Positions 24,941 through 35,700 are shown, counted from the stretch's first letter. The stretch: 37,911 nt of DNA from Elusimicrobiota bacterium (GCA_016207645.1 JACQPH010000150.1:1-37911), one strand, 5' to 3'. Notes: generated by a model from the letters alone, not told the origin. Numbers and translations: made by a program.

Positions 24941-24946
24941 TCTCCT
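24941..24946 (-). promoter_or_regulatory. Ribosome-binding site that selects the CTG start
   Basis: AGGAGA on the minus strand ends five bases before the CTG at 24935-24933, and no other start codon is at a suitable distance in any frame. Confidence 0.5.
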
Positions 24947-24957
24947 GTACCGGCGGA

Positions 24958-25212
24958 TCATTTGCTCCCCCACCTTTTCAGCTCCGAAATAAGCCAGGGA
25001 TCCACCTCTTCCCCCACCAGCACGTCCCTGTAGTCGGTCTTCGCGGTCTCTATAGAGGCGCGCAGTTTCTCCAGCGAACCGCGGGAGACTATGACAGCGT
25101 CCCGCTTCACCCGGTCCGGCTCCCGGTGCCATTCTTCGGTACCATAGCCTGCCAGGATCGTCCGCGCTTCGGCGGTCTGCTCCGGTTTAAAATATCTTTT
25201 CACCCAGGACAT
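24958..25212 (-). CDS. Small soluble protein, unknown family
   Basis: This is an 84-residue charged, probably helical protein (MSWVKRYFKPEQTAEARTIL... ending LISELKRWGSK). It has no signal peptide, no membrane segment and no recognisable motif. It sits in a tight minus-strand row between the ChrB-like gene (26 bases upstream) and the zinc-ribbon membrane protein. Codon use fits the neighbours. I see no Shine-Dalgarno sequence before ATG 25212. No function can be assigned. Confidence 0.5.
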   Translation of the reverse strand: MSWVKRYFKPEQTAEARTILAGYGTEEWHREPDRVKRDAVIVSRGSLEKLRASIETAKTDYRDVLVGEEVDPWLISELKRWGSK

Positions 25213-25237
25213 TGGCTCTAAAATTGCGGCCCGACCT

Positions 25238-25672
25238 TTATACTACCTTTTCGATCTCGCCTTTAAGCGCGGCATAAAGGGCGTCGTAGACCGGGAACTG
25301 GTACTCCAGGTTCTCGTTGTCGTCCGGGTACATCAGCGAGAAGCCGCGCGCCAGCGCCTCCAGGCCGGCGGCGTACGGGTGCGCCTTAAGGTGGCCGGTA
25401 TCCGCGGCGTTGACTATGTCGCCCAGCTTGTGCAGGACGGGGTCGGTAAGGTCGTATTTCTTAAGGATGGCCCGGAAGGTGCAGTCGACGCCGTGGTGCC
25501 CCAGCTCGGCGTCCTCCACGTCGAAAGGGATGGCGTTCTCTTCCCGCGCTATCTTATCCACCAGGCTGTCCGCGGCGAAGAGTATCTCGGCCCGCGAATC
25601 CACGAACCTCTCTATCAGCCAGGGGCAGGCCACCCTGTCCACGTGCACGTGAGCTCTGGTCACCCATTTCAT
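25238..25672 (-). CDS. ChrB-domain (chromate resistance) protein
   Basis: This 144-residue protein consists of the C-terminal domain of ChrB (Chrome_Resist, PF09828). It opens with WVTRAHVHVDRVACPWLIERFVD and includes IPFDVEDAELGHHG and DIVNAADTGHL. ChrB regulates or supports chromate efflux by ChrA, but single-domain relatives occur without ChrA, as here; no chrA lies in the window. The conserved His, Asp and Cys residues suggest metal or oxyanion binding. A good ribosome site (GGAGGA) precedes ATG 25672. Chromate resistance itself is not proven by this gene alone. Confidence 0.85.
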   Translation of the reverse strand: MKWVTRAHVHVDRVACPWLIERFVDSRAEILFAADSLVDKIAREENAIPFDVEDAELGHHGVDCTFRAILKKYDLTDPVLHKLGDIVNAADTGHLKAHPYAAGLEALARGFSLMYPDDNENLEYQFPVYDALYAALKGEIEKVV

Positions 25673-25702
25673 AAAGTTCCTCCGTCCTCTGTTCCCGCCT
25701 TC

Positions 25703-27541
25703 TTAATTCGCCCCGGCTATCGCGTCCAGGAAGAGGGCGCCGTATTTCTCTATGCGCTTTTCGCCCAGGCCTTTCATGCCGCGGAGCTCGTCCAGGGTCC
25801 GCGGCTTTTTGGCGGCAATTTCTATAAGCACGGTGTCGTGGCAGATGACATAGGGCGGCACGCCCTGCTTGTCGGCCACGGCCCGGCGCAGGGCGCGCAG
25901 CTTCTCAAAGAGGTCTTTGTCGGTTTCCAGGAAGGCGACGCCGGCCTTTTCCGCCTTCTGGAAGGCCTTGGCTTTTTTCTTCAAGGCTTTGGGCGGCACC
26001 GGCAGGCCTAGGCGCACCGAGCCTATGCCCTGGCAGAGGGCGCGGCCCCCGGCGGTGATGCGCAGCAGCGGGTATTCGTTCTCCTCGGTCACTTCCAGGT
26101 AGTCCTGCACTATAAGCTGGTCTATCCAGGAGCGGACGGCGGGTTCCCCCGCCTCTTTAAGCAGGCCGAAGACCTTCAGCAGGTCATGGCCGTTGGCCGT
26201 CATGCGGTCGTTTATCCGGCCCAGCAGCAGGTTCACCACGTAGCCGGCGCCGTAGCGGCCCTCGGCGCGCCAGGCCGCGCTCAGCACCTTCTTGGCGGTA
26301 AGCAGGGCTTCCTCGCCGGAAAGGCCCCTGGTCTCGCCCAGGCAGACATCGCAGGCGCCGCAGCCATCCTCTGCCTGCGTCTCCACGGGATAAGGCGCGC
26401 TGAAATGGCCGGCCAACTGGCCGTGGCGGCAGACCGGGGCCACGGCGTAGCGGCCTATGTCGCGCAATTGTTTTTCCAGGGCGCGCTCGCGCTCGGCGGA
26501 AAGGGTGACGTCCTTTTTTGCCATCCAGCGGTGCATGGCCAGGTCGGCGGCGGAAAAGAGCAGCGTGCAGTCGGCGGGCAGGCCGTCGCGGCCGGCGCGG
26601 CCGCTCTCCTGCTGGTAATGCTCCACCGAGCGCGGGGTGTTGGCGTGCACCACGTAGCGCACGTTGGAGCGGTCTATGCCCATGCCGAAGGCGATGGTGG
26701 CGACTATGACGTCCAGCCGCTCGTTCACGAAATCGTCCTGCGCCAGGCGGCGCTCCTCGGCGCTGAGGCCGGCGTGGTAGGGCGCGCTGGAGACGCCTTC
26801 CTTCTTCAGATTGGCGGCCAGGCGCTCCACGTCCTTGCGGGTCTGGGCGTAAACTATGCCCCCCTCGCCGTGATGACGGCGCACCACTTCCAGCACCTGC
26901 TTCGACTGGTCCCGGCGCGGGAAGGCGCGGTAGATAAGGTTGGGCCGGTCCGGGTGGCCTATGAGTATTTCGGGGTCGCGCAGGGCCAGCTGGGTCCGGA
27001 TGTCCTCCCGCACCACGGGCGTGGCCGTGGCGGTGAGGGCCATCCGGGCGGCCTTGGGGAAAAGGTCCAGGGCCGCGGTGAGGCGGCGGTACTCCGGGCG
27101 GAATTCATGGCCCCAGTGCGAGACGCAGTGCGCTTCGTCCACGGCGGCCAGTATCAGGCGCGGGGCTATCAGCCCGTAAAGGTCGCCGGCGAGCAGGCGC
27201 TCCGGGCTCACGTACAGGAGCTCGGTCCTGCCGGAGGCGAGGTTCTGGTAGGCTTCCCTTTTGGGAGAGGCTTTTAAATGGGAATGCAGGGCGTCGGCGG
27301 CGAGGCCGGCTTCGCGGGCCGCGGCCACCTGGTCGTCCATCAGGGCTATGAGCGGGGAGATCACCAGCACCAGGCCTTTGCCCGCGGCGGCGGGAAGCTG
27401 GTAGCAGAGGCTTTTGCCCCCGCCGGTAGGCAGCACTACGAGGGAGTCCCGGCCGGCCAGCGCGGCGGCTATAGCCTCTTTCTGGAGCGGCTTGAAGGTG
27501 TCGTAACCCCACCGCTTTTTCAATATTTCTTCCGGCTGCAT
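25703..27541 (-). CDS. recQ: ATP-dependent DNA helicase RecQ
   Basis: This 612-residue helicase matches the length of E. coli RecQ (about 609). Motifs in order: Walker A PTGGGKS ending at residue 44, DEAH at 135-138, the RecQ aromatic loop SHWGHEFRPEY, motif V ATIAFGMGID, motif VI QQESGRAGRDG, the zinc module with Cys near 370 and CGACDVC, a winged-helix region and a C-terminal HRDC domain ending in a helix-hairpin-helix-like GMKGLGEKRIEKYG. It unwinds DNA 3' to 5' in recombination and fork repair. No Shine-Dalgarno sequence precedes ATG 27541, and TATAAT ends only six bases upstream, so the mRNA is probably leaderless. Confidence 0.95.
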   Translation of the reverse strand: MQPEEILKKRWGYDTFKPLQKEAIAAALAGRDSLVVLPTGGGKSLCYQLPAAAGKGLVLVISPLIALMDDQVAAAREAGLAADALHSHLKASPKREAYQNLASGRTELLYVSPERLLAGDLYGLIAPRLILAAVDEAHCVSHWGHEFRPEYRRLTAALDLFPKAARMALTATATPVVREDIRTQLALRDPEILIGHPDRPNLIYRAFPRRDQSKQVLEVVRRHHGEGGIVYAQTRKDVERLAANLKKEGVSSAPYHAGLSAEERRLAQDDFVNERLDVIVATIAFGMGIDRSNVRYVVHANTPRSVEHYQQESGRAGRDGLPADCTLLFSAADLAMHRWMAKKDVTLSAERERALEKQLRDIGRYAVAPVCRHGQLAGHFSAPYPVETQAEDGCGACDVCLGETRGLSGEEALLTAKKVLSAAWRAEGRYGAGYVVNLLLGRINDRMTANGHDLLKVFGLLKEAGEPAVRSWIDQLIVQDYLEVTEENEYPLLRITAGGRALCQGIGSVRLGLPVPPKALKKKAKAFQKAEKAGVAFLETDKDLFEKLRALRRAVADKQGVPPYVICHDTVLIEIAAKKPRTLDELRGMKGLGEKRIEKYGALFLDAIAGAN

Positions 27542-27547
27542 ACCTAT

Positions 27548-27553
27548 ATTATA
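27548..27553 (-). promoter_or_regulatory. -10 box of recQ
   Basis: A perfect TATAAT on the minus strand places the expected transcription start at about 27541, which is the A of the recQ ATG. No convincing -35 is seen. Confidence 0.45.
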
Positions 27554-27560
27554 GCAGGTG

Positions 27561-27584
27561 AACCCGACAAGGGCTTGTCGGGTT
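27561..27584. repeat. Second copy of the 1037-1064 hairpin
   Basis: A 10-bp perfect stem (27561-27570 with 27575-27584) has a GGGC loop. Its sequence is nearly identical to the terminator stem at 1037-1064. Here there is no T run on either side, and the hairpin lies directly upstream of the recQ -10 box. Confidence 0.7.
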
Positions 27585-27595
27585 CGCGGAAGAGC

Positions 27596-28750
27596 TCATT
27601 CCGTTCTTTCCGGCTCCTGGTACTCGCACCTTTCTATCTCGCCGGAAGGGCCGTCGAAGACCAGGGTAAAACCGTCGGAGAAAGTCGCCTTGTAGAAATC
27701 GGAACGCTGGTCCGTGGCCGCCGTGAAGATGCCGGTTACCTTCTCGTCGTAAGACAGTTTCCACTTGTCCAGCTCGGTCCTGAGGGAATCGGGGTCCCGC
27801 TTTTCCGGCACCGGTACGTACTTGTAGTCCATCACTTCCCGGAACTTCACCCATTCCTCGGCTTTCACCATGTTCTGGTAGCCGCGCCGCCTGGCCAGCA
27901 GCCGCATCTTCAGCCTGGCGTAGGACCTTTCCGGGTAGTAGCAGTCCAGGATATCCCCGGCCTCGTCGAGCTGCAGCACGAAGCCGTCGGGGAAGTAGAC
28001 CTTGAAATAGCCCTCGCCGCCGGCCCCGATGGCGTCGCAGTTGGCGGCGGAGCAGTAAAAGTACACCCTGTTCACGGTCTCGGCCGGGTAAGCTTTCCAG
28101 ACCTCGGTCTCGAAATCGGCCAGCTTCTCCCTGCCGCCCAGCGAGACTATGGAAAGCCTCGTGGCCAGGCTGCCGGCTTTCAGCCTGGCGAATTCCGTCC
28201 ATTCCGGGGTAGCAGTCACTTTAACCCGCTGTTTCGCCAGGGCCCGGAGGGCGGCGCGCACGTTGCGCGGTTCCACCGGCCCGGCCCAGTCCCGCGCCAC
28301 CGTTATCCGCACCGCGGCCATTACCGCGCCTCCGTCGGTATTCACCAGCCGCGCGTTCAGCTCGGACCAGCCGTCCCCCAGGTTGGCCGTCATGCCGGTG
28401 ACCAGCGCGTCCACTTCGAATTCATCATCGAGCTTCTCCGCCAGTTCGGGGCCGGCGCCGTCTTCCGGCTTGAAACCGAGTTCGCCGAGGACCTTGGAGA
28501 TCCGGCCGGAGTCTATGACGGTGAACTTACCCAGGTTCACGAGCTCGGTGGTCAGGCGCTCGCCCAGCATCCGGCCGTCCATGGAAGTGCCGGTGCTCTC
28601 GGCGCAGCCGAAAGGCAGCACGGCCACGGTCTCTATTTTCTTCCCCGCCAGGGCGGAGAGCCGCTCGGCCAGGGTCCGGTACGGGCTTTCGGCGGCGGCT
28701 GCCGGCCCCGCAAGAAAGACCATGCAGGCGATAAACGAAAAGATCTTCAT
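27596..28750 (-). CDS. FlgO/CsgG-like secreted protein
   Basis: This 384-residue protein has a signal peptide (MKIFSFIACMVFLAGPAAAA). A FlgO/CsgG-type nucleotide-fold domain follows (about 22-165): YRTLAERLSALAGKKIETVAVLPF, GRMLGERLTTELVNLGKFTVIDSGRISKVL and FEVDALVTGMTANLG. The C-terminal half holds two similar segments, VYFPDGFVLQLDEAGDILDCYYPE and ATFSDGFTLVFDGPSGEIERCEYQE, an apparent internal duplication. Its start follows AGGAAG and a good promoter. It belongs to the same broad fold class as the lipoprotein at 1106-1720 but lacks a lipobox. The role is probably structural or in envelope assembly; the partner is not evident. Confidence 0.72.
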   Translation of the reverse strand: MKIFSFIACMVFLAGPAAAAESPYRTLAERLSALAGKKIETVAVLPFGCAESTGTSMDGRMLGERLTTELVNLGKFTVIDSGRISKVLGELGFKPEDGAGPELAEKLDDEFEVDALVTGMTANLGDGWSELNARLVNTDGGAVMAAVRITVARDWAGPVEPRNVRAALRALAKQRVKVTATPEWTEFARLKAGSLATRLSIVSLGGREKLADFETEVWKAYPAETVNRVYFYCSAANCDAIGAGGEGYFKVYFPDGFVLQLDEAGDILDCYYPERSYARLKMRLLARRRGYQNMVKAEEWVKFREVMDYKYVPVPEKRDPDSLRTELDKWKLSYDEKVTGIFTAATDQRSDFYKATFSDGFTLVFDGPSGEIERCEYQEPERTE

Positions 28751-28767
28751 AATGACTTCCTACTGCG

Positions 28768-28796
28768 AATATATCAAAAACCCGCCGGAAAGCCAA
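28768..28796 (-). promoter_or_regulatory. Promoter of the FlgO/CsgG-like gene
   Basis: TTGGCT (28791-28796) and TATATT (28768-28773) are spaced by exactly 17 bases on the minus strand, just upstream of the gene's leader. Confidence 0.5.
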
Positions 28797-28851
28797 CCGT
28801 CTTAAAGATCCATGACATTTTAACTTGCTTACAACGGCGGCGGGAGCCGCT

Positions 28852-29769
28852 TTATTTCCCCAGGCGGTAGGTAAGGCCCAGGTGGTGGGTGGTGCCGAGC
28901 AGGCCCATGGTCCTGAAGGCGTAATCGCAGGACAGGCTGTTCAGCGCCAGGCCGAAGCCGGCCGAGAGGCCGTTGACGCCTTTAGTGTCGGCGGCGGAAG
29001 TATTGTAGCCCGCGCGCCCGATAAGCTTCCAGGCGCCTTTCCGGGCGAAAGCGTATTCGGCTCCGGCCGCCGCCCAGGCGGTGCCGTCCTTTGGGAAATT
29101 GAAATCCGCCGCGAAATTCCAGTTCTCGACGTAATGCACGTTCACCCCGAACCGCAGGTTCACCGGCAGCGGGGACTCCTCTTTATTGAACTTCAGCCCT
29201 TTGCCCATGTTCTGCGCCGTGAAACCCATCGAGAAGCTTTCATCGTACATCAGCAGCCCGAAGTCCAGGGCTGAAGTGGCCGCCAGGCCCGAGATCTTCG
29301 AACTTATATACTTCGCCGTCGCTCCGGCCATGACATCCTCGCCCAGGCTGAGGCCGTAACCGGCCGCGAAAGCGCTGTCCTTCGGCGAAAGTGTGCCGGC
29401 CGGGGCGCCGGTATTATCCAGCGACTTCATGCTGCCGTACTGCAGGTACTGCGCCCCGACGCCTATCACGCCCCCGCTCTTCAAAGGCAAAGCCAGGCCC
29501 AGCACGTCGTAGGAGATATCCTCCACCAGCAGAGAGTGGCTGAAGGAAAAAGCGACGGTTTTATTGGAAACGAGCCCGGCCGGGTTCTGAAATAAAGCCA
29601 TAGGCCCCGAAGCCGCTCCGGCCACGGCCTCGCCCATGCCGGCGCCGCGCGCTTCCACCGGCAGCTTGAGGAAAGGGACGGCGCCCGTGCCCGAGGTATT
29701 GGCGCAGTACCCCTGGCGCGCGGCGGCGCACAGCAGCAGGGTCAGAATTATCCGCAGGGTCTTTTTCAT
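28852..29769 (-). CDS. PorV/PorQ-family outer-membrane barrel protein
   Basis: This 305-residue protein has a signal peptide (MKKTLRIILTLLLCAAARQGYC) and the FadL-like barrel pattern of the PorV/UPF0164 family. It begins VPFLKLPVEARGAGMGEAVAG, has the family motif LFQNPAGLVSN, and continues with alternating strands to the end (GLTYRLGK). PorV proteins of the type IX system pull cargo with a C-terminal domain through the outer membrane. Its ATG overlaps the stop of the giant gene by four bases (ATGA), so the two are translationally coupled. A weak 5-bp hairpin follows. It could also be only a structural barrel; no other Por genes are in the window. Confidence 0.85.
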   Translation of the reverse strand: MKKTLRIILTLLLCAAARQGYCANTSGTGAVPFLKLPVEARGAGMGEAVAGAASGPMALFQNPAGLVSNKTVAFSFSHSLLVEDISYDVLGLALPLKSGGVIGVGAQYLQYGSMKSLDNTGAPAGTLSPKDSAFAAGYGLSLGEDVMAGATAKYISSKISGLAATSALDFGLLMYDESFSMGFTAQNMGKGLKFNKEESPLPVNLRFGVNVHYVENWNFAADFNFPKDGTAWAAAGAEYAFARKGAWKLIGRAGYNTSAADTKGVNGLSAGFGLALNSLSCDYAFRTMGLLGTTHHLGLTYRLGK

Positions 29770-32700
29770 CTTTCTACCGCTATCTTGAGTATCTTAATGC
29801 TCGACCCGGACTTGATATGCGCCAGGTAGACGCCGCTGGCCGCCTTCACGCCGGCCGAGTTCTTCCCGTCCCACACCTTCACGCCCAGGTCCAGGGAAGT
29901 TAGTTTCAGTTCACGCACCAGCTGGCCGGTTATGGTGTAGATCTTTATTTCGGTCTTATCGGTCAGATTGTCGAAAGTTATGCCGTCCGTACCCAGCGCG
30001 GAATCGAACCTGCCGCCGGAACCGGGGCGCCAGGGCAGCGGGTAGGCCCTGGCCGAATTGATATTGGCCGCCTGCGGCGCGAACAGGGCGAAGAAGCTGA
30101 AATGCGTGGTATGGCCGGTCACTTTCTTGCCGGCCAGGTCCACCACCGAAGCGAGGTCGCGTTCCCAGGGCCCGGCGGCGCTGTGCGCCGAGTACATCTC
30201 CAGCTGGCTGGCCAGCATGGTGGTGCCGTCCACTATGCCGTTATTGTCCGCGTCGGGGAAGAGCAGGGTGACCGCCGCGGTCTGGCCGCCGGCGAGCACG
30301 CTCTGGTTGGAAAGGACCACCTCCGTCACTATCCCGGTGGCCGCGGCGTCGGCCGGGGCGGGCGGGACCACGGCGGGATTATTGGTCACGGCCACCGTGG
30401 CCGTGGAGGCGTCGAGGGCTCCCGCCGGTATCACCAACTTGGTGACCTGCGCCGACACGGGGTCCGCGGCCTGCAGGGTGTTGGGGACCAGATTGTTGAC
30501 CTTCTGTTCCTTGGTCGCCTTGCCGCCGGAAACGTTCTCGACGATATCCGCTTCGGCGGCGTCCACCGTTATGGTCACTGAAGCCGGAGAAGGGTCTGAA
30601 ACGTTCCCCAGATCGGTGGCCACGGCGCGCAGGTCGTAACCGCCGGCGGCCAGCCCCGTCACGTCCCAGTGTATGAAGTACGGGGAAGTGGGGTCCGGGT
30701 TGGGATGTTGGCCGGGGTCCTTGGGAGGTATGTTCAGCCAGGCGGCGGAGGAAGAAGGCTTGTACTGCAGCCTGACGTTCTTGGTCTCGGCTATGGCGCC
30801 GGTCACCAGTTCCGCCATCACCGTCACGCTGTTGCCGTTCACTTTCTTGCCGGTCTGCGGGATCTTTATGGAAGCGCGGACCCCGGTCAGACTGTAAATG
30901 GAAGCCGCGGCGGCCAGCACGCTGGTATTCTGTTCCTCTACGCCGCAGCGGTGCGCGGCCCGCAGGCCGAACTTATAGGCCGCGCTCGAGGCCAGCACGC
31001 CGGTGGTATAAGAGGTCTGGAGGGCCGACAGCGAGGCCAGCGGCGCAGCGTAGTCTATGCTGCCGTCGCCGGCGTCATAGTAGAGGTTATAGCCGGTTAT
31101 GCCTTCAAAAGGCGCGGGTTCCCAGTCCAGGGCTATACGGCCGCCGGCCAGGGAATGCGCCGAGAGGTTGCCCGGCGGCAGGGGGATGGGGTTGCCGGTG
31201 AAGCCCGGACCCGCTTCCTCATATTGCGTGGGGATGCCGGCGCGGTTCAGGTTCCAGACGCGGAAATAATAGCTGGTGCAGCCCAGCAGCCCGGCGTCGG
31301 TATAAGTAAGGCCGGTAGTGAGGAAAGTCGTGCCGGTATTCACGCGCTGAAGCTTCGCCGTTGTTCCGGCCGGGTTGCCGTTCAGGCCCCAGATCAGGGT
31401 AGCGCTGGTGGCGTAGACCGCGGTGACAGCCGCCCCCGACGGCGGATAGGCCAGGGTGGCCACCGCGGCGGCGGCCGGCGAAACGGAGCCCTCGCCTGAG
31501 GAGTTCACACCCGACGCCACTATGCTGTAAGTAGTATTGGGGCTGAGCCCTTCCTGGATATAAGCTGGAGCCGGAGGCGAAGCCAGCAGCGCGGCCTGGG
31601 CCGTGGCGGGATAGACCTGGTAGCTGATAGCGCCGCTGACGGTCGCCCAGCTCCAGGTTATCGACGAGACGCCCAGCGCCGAGCCGGACGGCGCCGCCGG
31701 CGGAGCCGGCAGCAGGGGCTTGGTGGCGGTGGAGCTCACGGCGCTGAAATCGCTGAAGACGCCGTCGCCGTTCGCGGCGCGTACCTTGAAGTAATACTGC
31801 GTGCCGGGCGAGAGGCCGGAGACGGTGTAGGAACCGGCCGCCGAGGTAGCTATCACCGCCCCGCTGAAATCCGCGCTGGCGCCGCGCCACAGTTGGTACC
31901 CGGTACCGGAGGGATTCCCGTTGGCCGGCCAGGTTAGCCCTAATACGGTATCCGTTCTCGCGCCTATAACAGGCGCGCCGGGCGCCGTTGCGAAAGTATA
32001 GTAAGTCGCCGACTGAGCGAGCTGGCCGCAGCCTTCGGAGTTACAACCCGCTATCTTCACCGAGACCGGCGTATTGGCGGGCAGCCCTGCCTGCACATAT
32101 GAAGCGCCTGCGGTACTGAAAGCTATGCTCTCCAAAAGCGCGCCGGAAGAAGAGAATACCCCGTAGCTGTCCGCGTTCGCCACGCTGCCCGCTTCCCAGG
32201 TCCAGTAAACCGAGGTGGAGCCCAGCACCGTACCGAGCAGGCCCAAAACCGAGCCTGTGGCTGGAACTACATGGACCAGAGTCACCACAGGGCCAAGGTA
32301 GACGTAGGGAGTCGGTATCCAGCCGCTGTTGTAAGCCCTGAGCCTGGCGTAGTAAGTGGTGCCTTCCGTCATACCGAGCTGCCATACTTTTAACTGGTCC
32401 TGGTGGGTTTGGTATACGGCGGGCAGAGCGGTTTCGAACGAAGAGGACACCGACATCTGGAAGAGATAATAAGTATGCGGGGGGTTCGCCCCGGTGGACC
32501 ACATGACGCCGGCGCTGGAATAGGCTATGCCGATGAAGGCGGCCCCGGACGGCGTCATCGCCAGGGTGGCCTGCGCGTCCGTCAGCAGGTAGCCGAAGCC
32601 GGACGAGGTGGAGACATAGCCGAAATAAGTGGTGTTCGGCGTCAGGCCGGTCAGCGTGTACCCTGCGGCGGTGGTGCTGGCGCCTAAGACCGGCTGCGCG

Positions 32701-35700
32701 GCATTGGGCGCCGTGGCCAGGCGCACGTAATAGACGGTGCCGGTGCTGTAAGTGCTTTCCCAGTTCACGGTCAGCGAGCTCACAGCCACGCCGGTGAAAG
32801 GCAGCGCGTTCAGCTCCGGCGGCGGTGGCAGGATAAAGGTGAAGGTGCTGACCAGGGCTTCCGAGAGCTGCACGTTGCCGGCCAGGTCCGTGGCGCGGGA
32901 AACCGCGAAGTAAGTGGTTCCCGAAGTCAACTGCGCCTCCGGGAGGCCGTCATAAGACCAGGTGACGCTGCCGGCGGCCAGGTTCCAGGCTTGCGCTACT
33001 GTCCACTGGGAAATAGCCCCGTTCCAGTACCGGTCGTCGGAGGTGCGCTTCACCCCCACCCAGAGCTGCGCCGTGAAGGATTCAATATCCACGGCTGTTC
33101 CGCTCAACCCGGAGAAAGAAGGAATAGCGGCCCCGGAAGCGGGAACGGTAACAGCCGAATTAGGCAGCCCGGTGTCGAAATAGAAGACAGCGGTGGAATA
33201 AGCTACGGACACGCCGCCCGCGTTATCCATCGCTCTCGCCGCGACGCTGTAGGAGGCCCCGTTCACCCAGGCTGGAGTGGCCGAGAAGCTCCAGGAGGGA
33301 GATGAAACCGATGCCTCCAGCCAGCTCTGCGGCGCTGCCCAGGCCGCGCCGTTCCAATAATAACCGTCGGACAGGCGCATGATCCCCACAGCCACGCTGG
33401 ACACCTGCACGTCGTCCGCCGCGGTGCCGGTCAGCGCCGTCAGCGAGTTCCGGTAGGAATAATTCTGCGGCTGCAGTATGGCTACCGTGGGCGGCGGGTT
33501 ATAGTACTCCAGCAGCACTACCGGCGAGACATAGGCGTAGGAAGTCGGCACCCCGTCGCCGTTCACAGCGCGCACCCGGCCGTAATAGGCAGCACCCGGG
33601 GTAAGCCCGGTCACCCAGGCCGACGAGGCCGTCCCCGTGCCGCTGGCCGCGCTCACGCTGAAAGCTGAGGACAGGGAAATTTCATATTCGTAAAGAGTGC
33701 TTCCCGGGTTGATCCCTCCATCCCAGCTGAAAGCGACGCTGGAATAAGACGCACCGCTGAAAGCCGCCGAGGAAGGCGCGGCGGCCAGGGTATAGCGCGT
33801 CACAAACTCTGAAGCGGAAGAACCGGAGACATTGAAAGCTTCCACCCGTCGCGTATACGCGGTATTCGCCTCAAGCCCGGTTTCCATCCATGCAACCGCG
33901 TCCTGCACCAGCCCGCCCGACATATTCCCCCCGCTGGAGCTCAGCACCCTGTAGCCGGTTTCATACAACACATCGTTCCACGTCCAGGTTATCGACGAAA
34001 CCCCCGCTGCGGAAGCGGAAAGCGATGGCGCCGCTGGAGGGATATAGTAAGCGAATACGCTGGTGGCATAGATCACCGACCAGTTACCGACGGGATCTCT
34101 CGCTATCGCCGCCACGGTGTACGAAGAGCCGGACACTAAGGCAGGGATATTGGCGTAGGTCCAGGACGAAGGGAATACCTCCGCGCCCAGCCAGGCCTGG
34201 CCGGCCGACCATTGCGTACCGTCCCAGAACAGGCCGGTATCCGACCGCAATATGGACAGGGCCACAGAAGAGACAACCACATTATCCACGGCGGTGCCGG
34301 CAATAGAAGCCAGCGAAGTGACGTTGGAAAGATCTGCCGGGGTTAGGATCGCAACTGTGGGCGGGTTTACGTCGCCAAACGGGCCGGAGTAGACAAAAGT
34401 GCTGCCGCCTACTTCAGTCGTCTGCACATTGTTCGCCAGGTCCAGGGCGCGCGACAGCGCGTAATAAGTGTTGCCGTTGGTCAGCAAAGCTTCGGTAAGG
34501 CCGTTATAGGTCCAGGTGAAGCTGCCGGCGGCCAGGTTCCAGGCTTCGGCAGCCCCCCAGACCGCCGAACTGCCGTGCCAGTAATAACCGTCGGAAATGC
34601 GCCGTATCCTGACCTCGGCCCGGTCGGCGAAAGATTCATTATCCCAGGCGGTCCCGGCTATGCCGCTGAAAGTGGTCAGGACCGGAGACGAGGAAGGCGC
34701 GGTTATACCGGACACCGGGAGTCCTACATCGTAGTAGAACACGGAAGTAGAATAAACCGCGGACCAATTGGAGGAACTGTCCATAGCCCTGGCGAAAACG
34801 CTGTAGGAAGCCCCGTTCAGCCACGCGGGCATATTTGAGTAACTCCAGGCGGTAGTCGAAAGCGAAGCGTCCAGCCAGGTCTGCGTCGGAACCCATACCG
34901 CGCCGTCCCAGTAATAGCCGTCGGCCATGCGCATTATCCCGGCCTGCACGCCGGTCACCAGCACATTATCCGCCGCGGTGCCGGTGAGGACGGCCAGTGA
35001 ATTCCTGTACGAATAATTCACAGGCTGCAATATGGCGGCCGCTGGAGGCGTATTATCGGTATCCGGCAGCCAGTCCACGTAGCCGCCGGGATCCCTTTCA
35101 TAAATGGAACCGTACTTCAGGCCAAAAGCGTCGCGCATGGTGATACGCGAGCCGGAACCGAGCAGGCTGCCGTCCACGTTCACGCCTATGTCCGCGTCGT
35201 TGAAACCTATGCCGGTGAAGGTGGAAACGAAGGCGCCGCCGAGGAAGTTTATCGCCGTGGTATTGGGCGGCAGGGAATTGAAATTAATGCCTGACACTGC
35301 AAGGACGGCCCCGGCAGCCTGGGCGTCTATGCTCAGGCCGTAAAACGCCCCGCTGACGGTATTGGAGGCGAGGGTGATAGTTCCGGTATTGCCGGTATTA
35401 AGAAATATCCCGGTTGCCGGCGCGCTTACCTCGTTACCCTCTACGGAAATGTCCCGGCTGGTATCCAGCCTCAGGCCCGTGCCGGCGGTATTGGTAGCCG
35501 CGATGATGTTGTAGGAAACGGTTGTGCCGGTAGAGTCCCGGATAAAGAGCCCGTTGGCGCCGTGCACATACGAATTCTGTACCGTGTTGTAGTCCGAGGC
35601 GTCTATGAACACGGCGTTATACGCCCAGGCGGCGCTGGTTATGGTGCTGTAGCTGACCAGGTTCCACCCGCCGAACACCGAGGTAAGCGCCACGCCGGCG

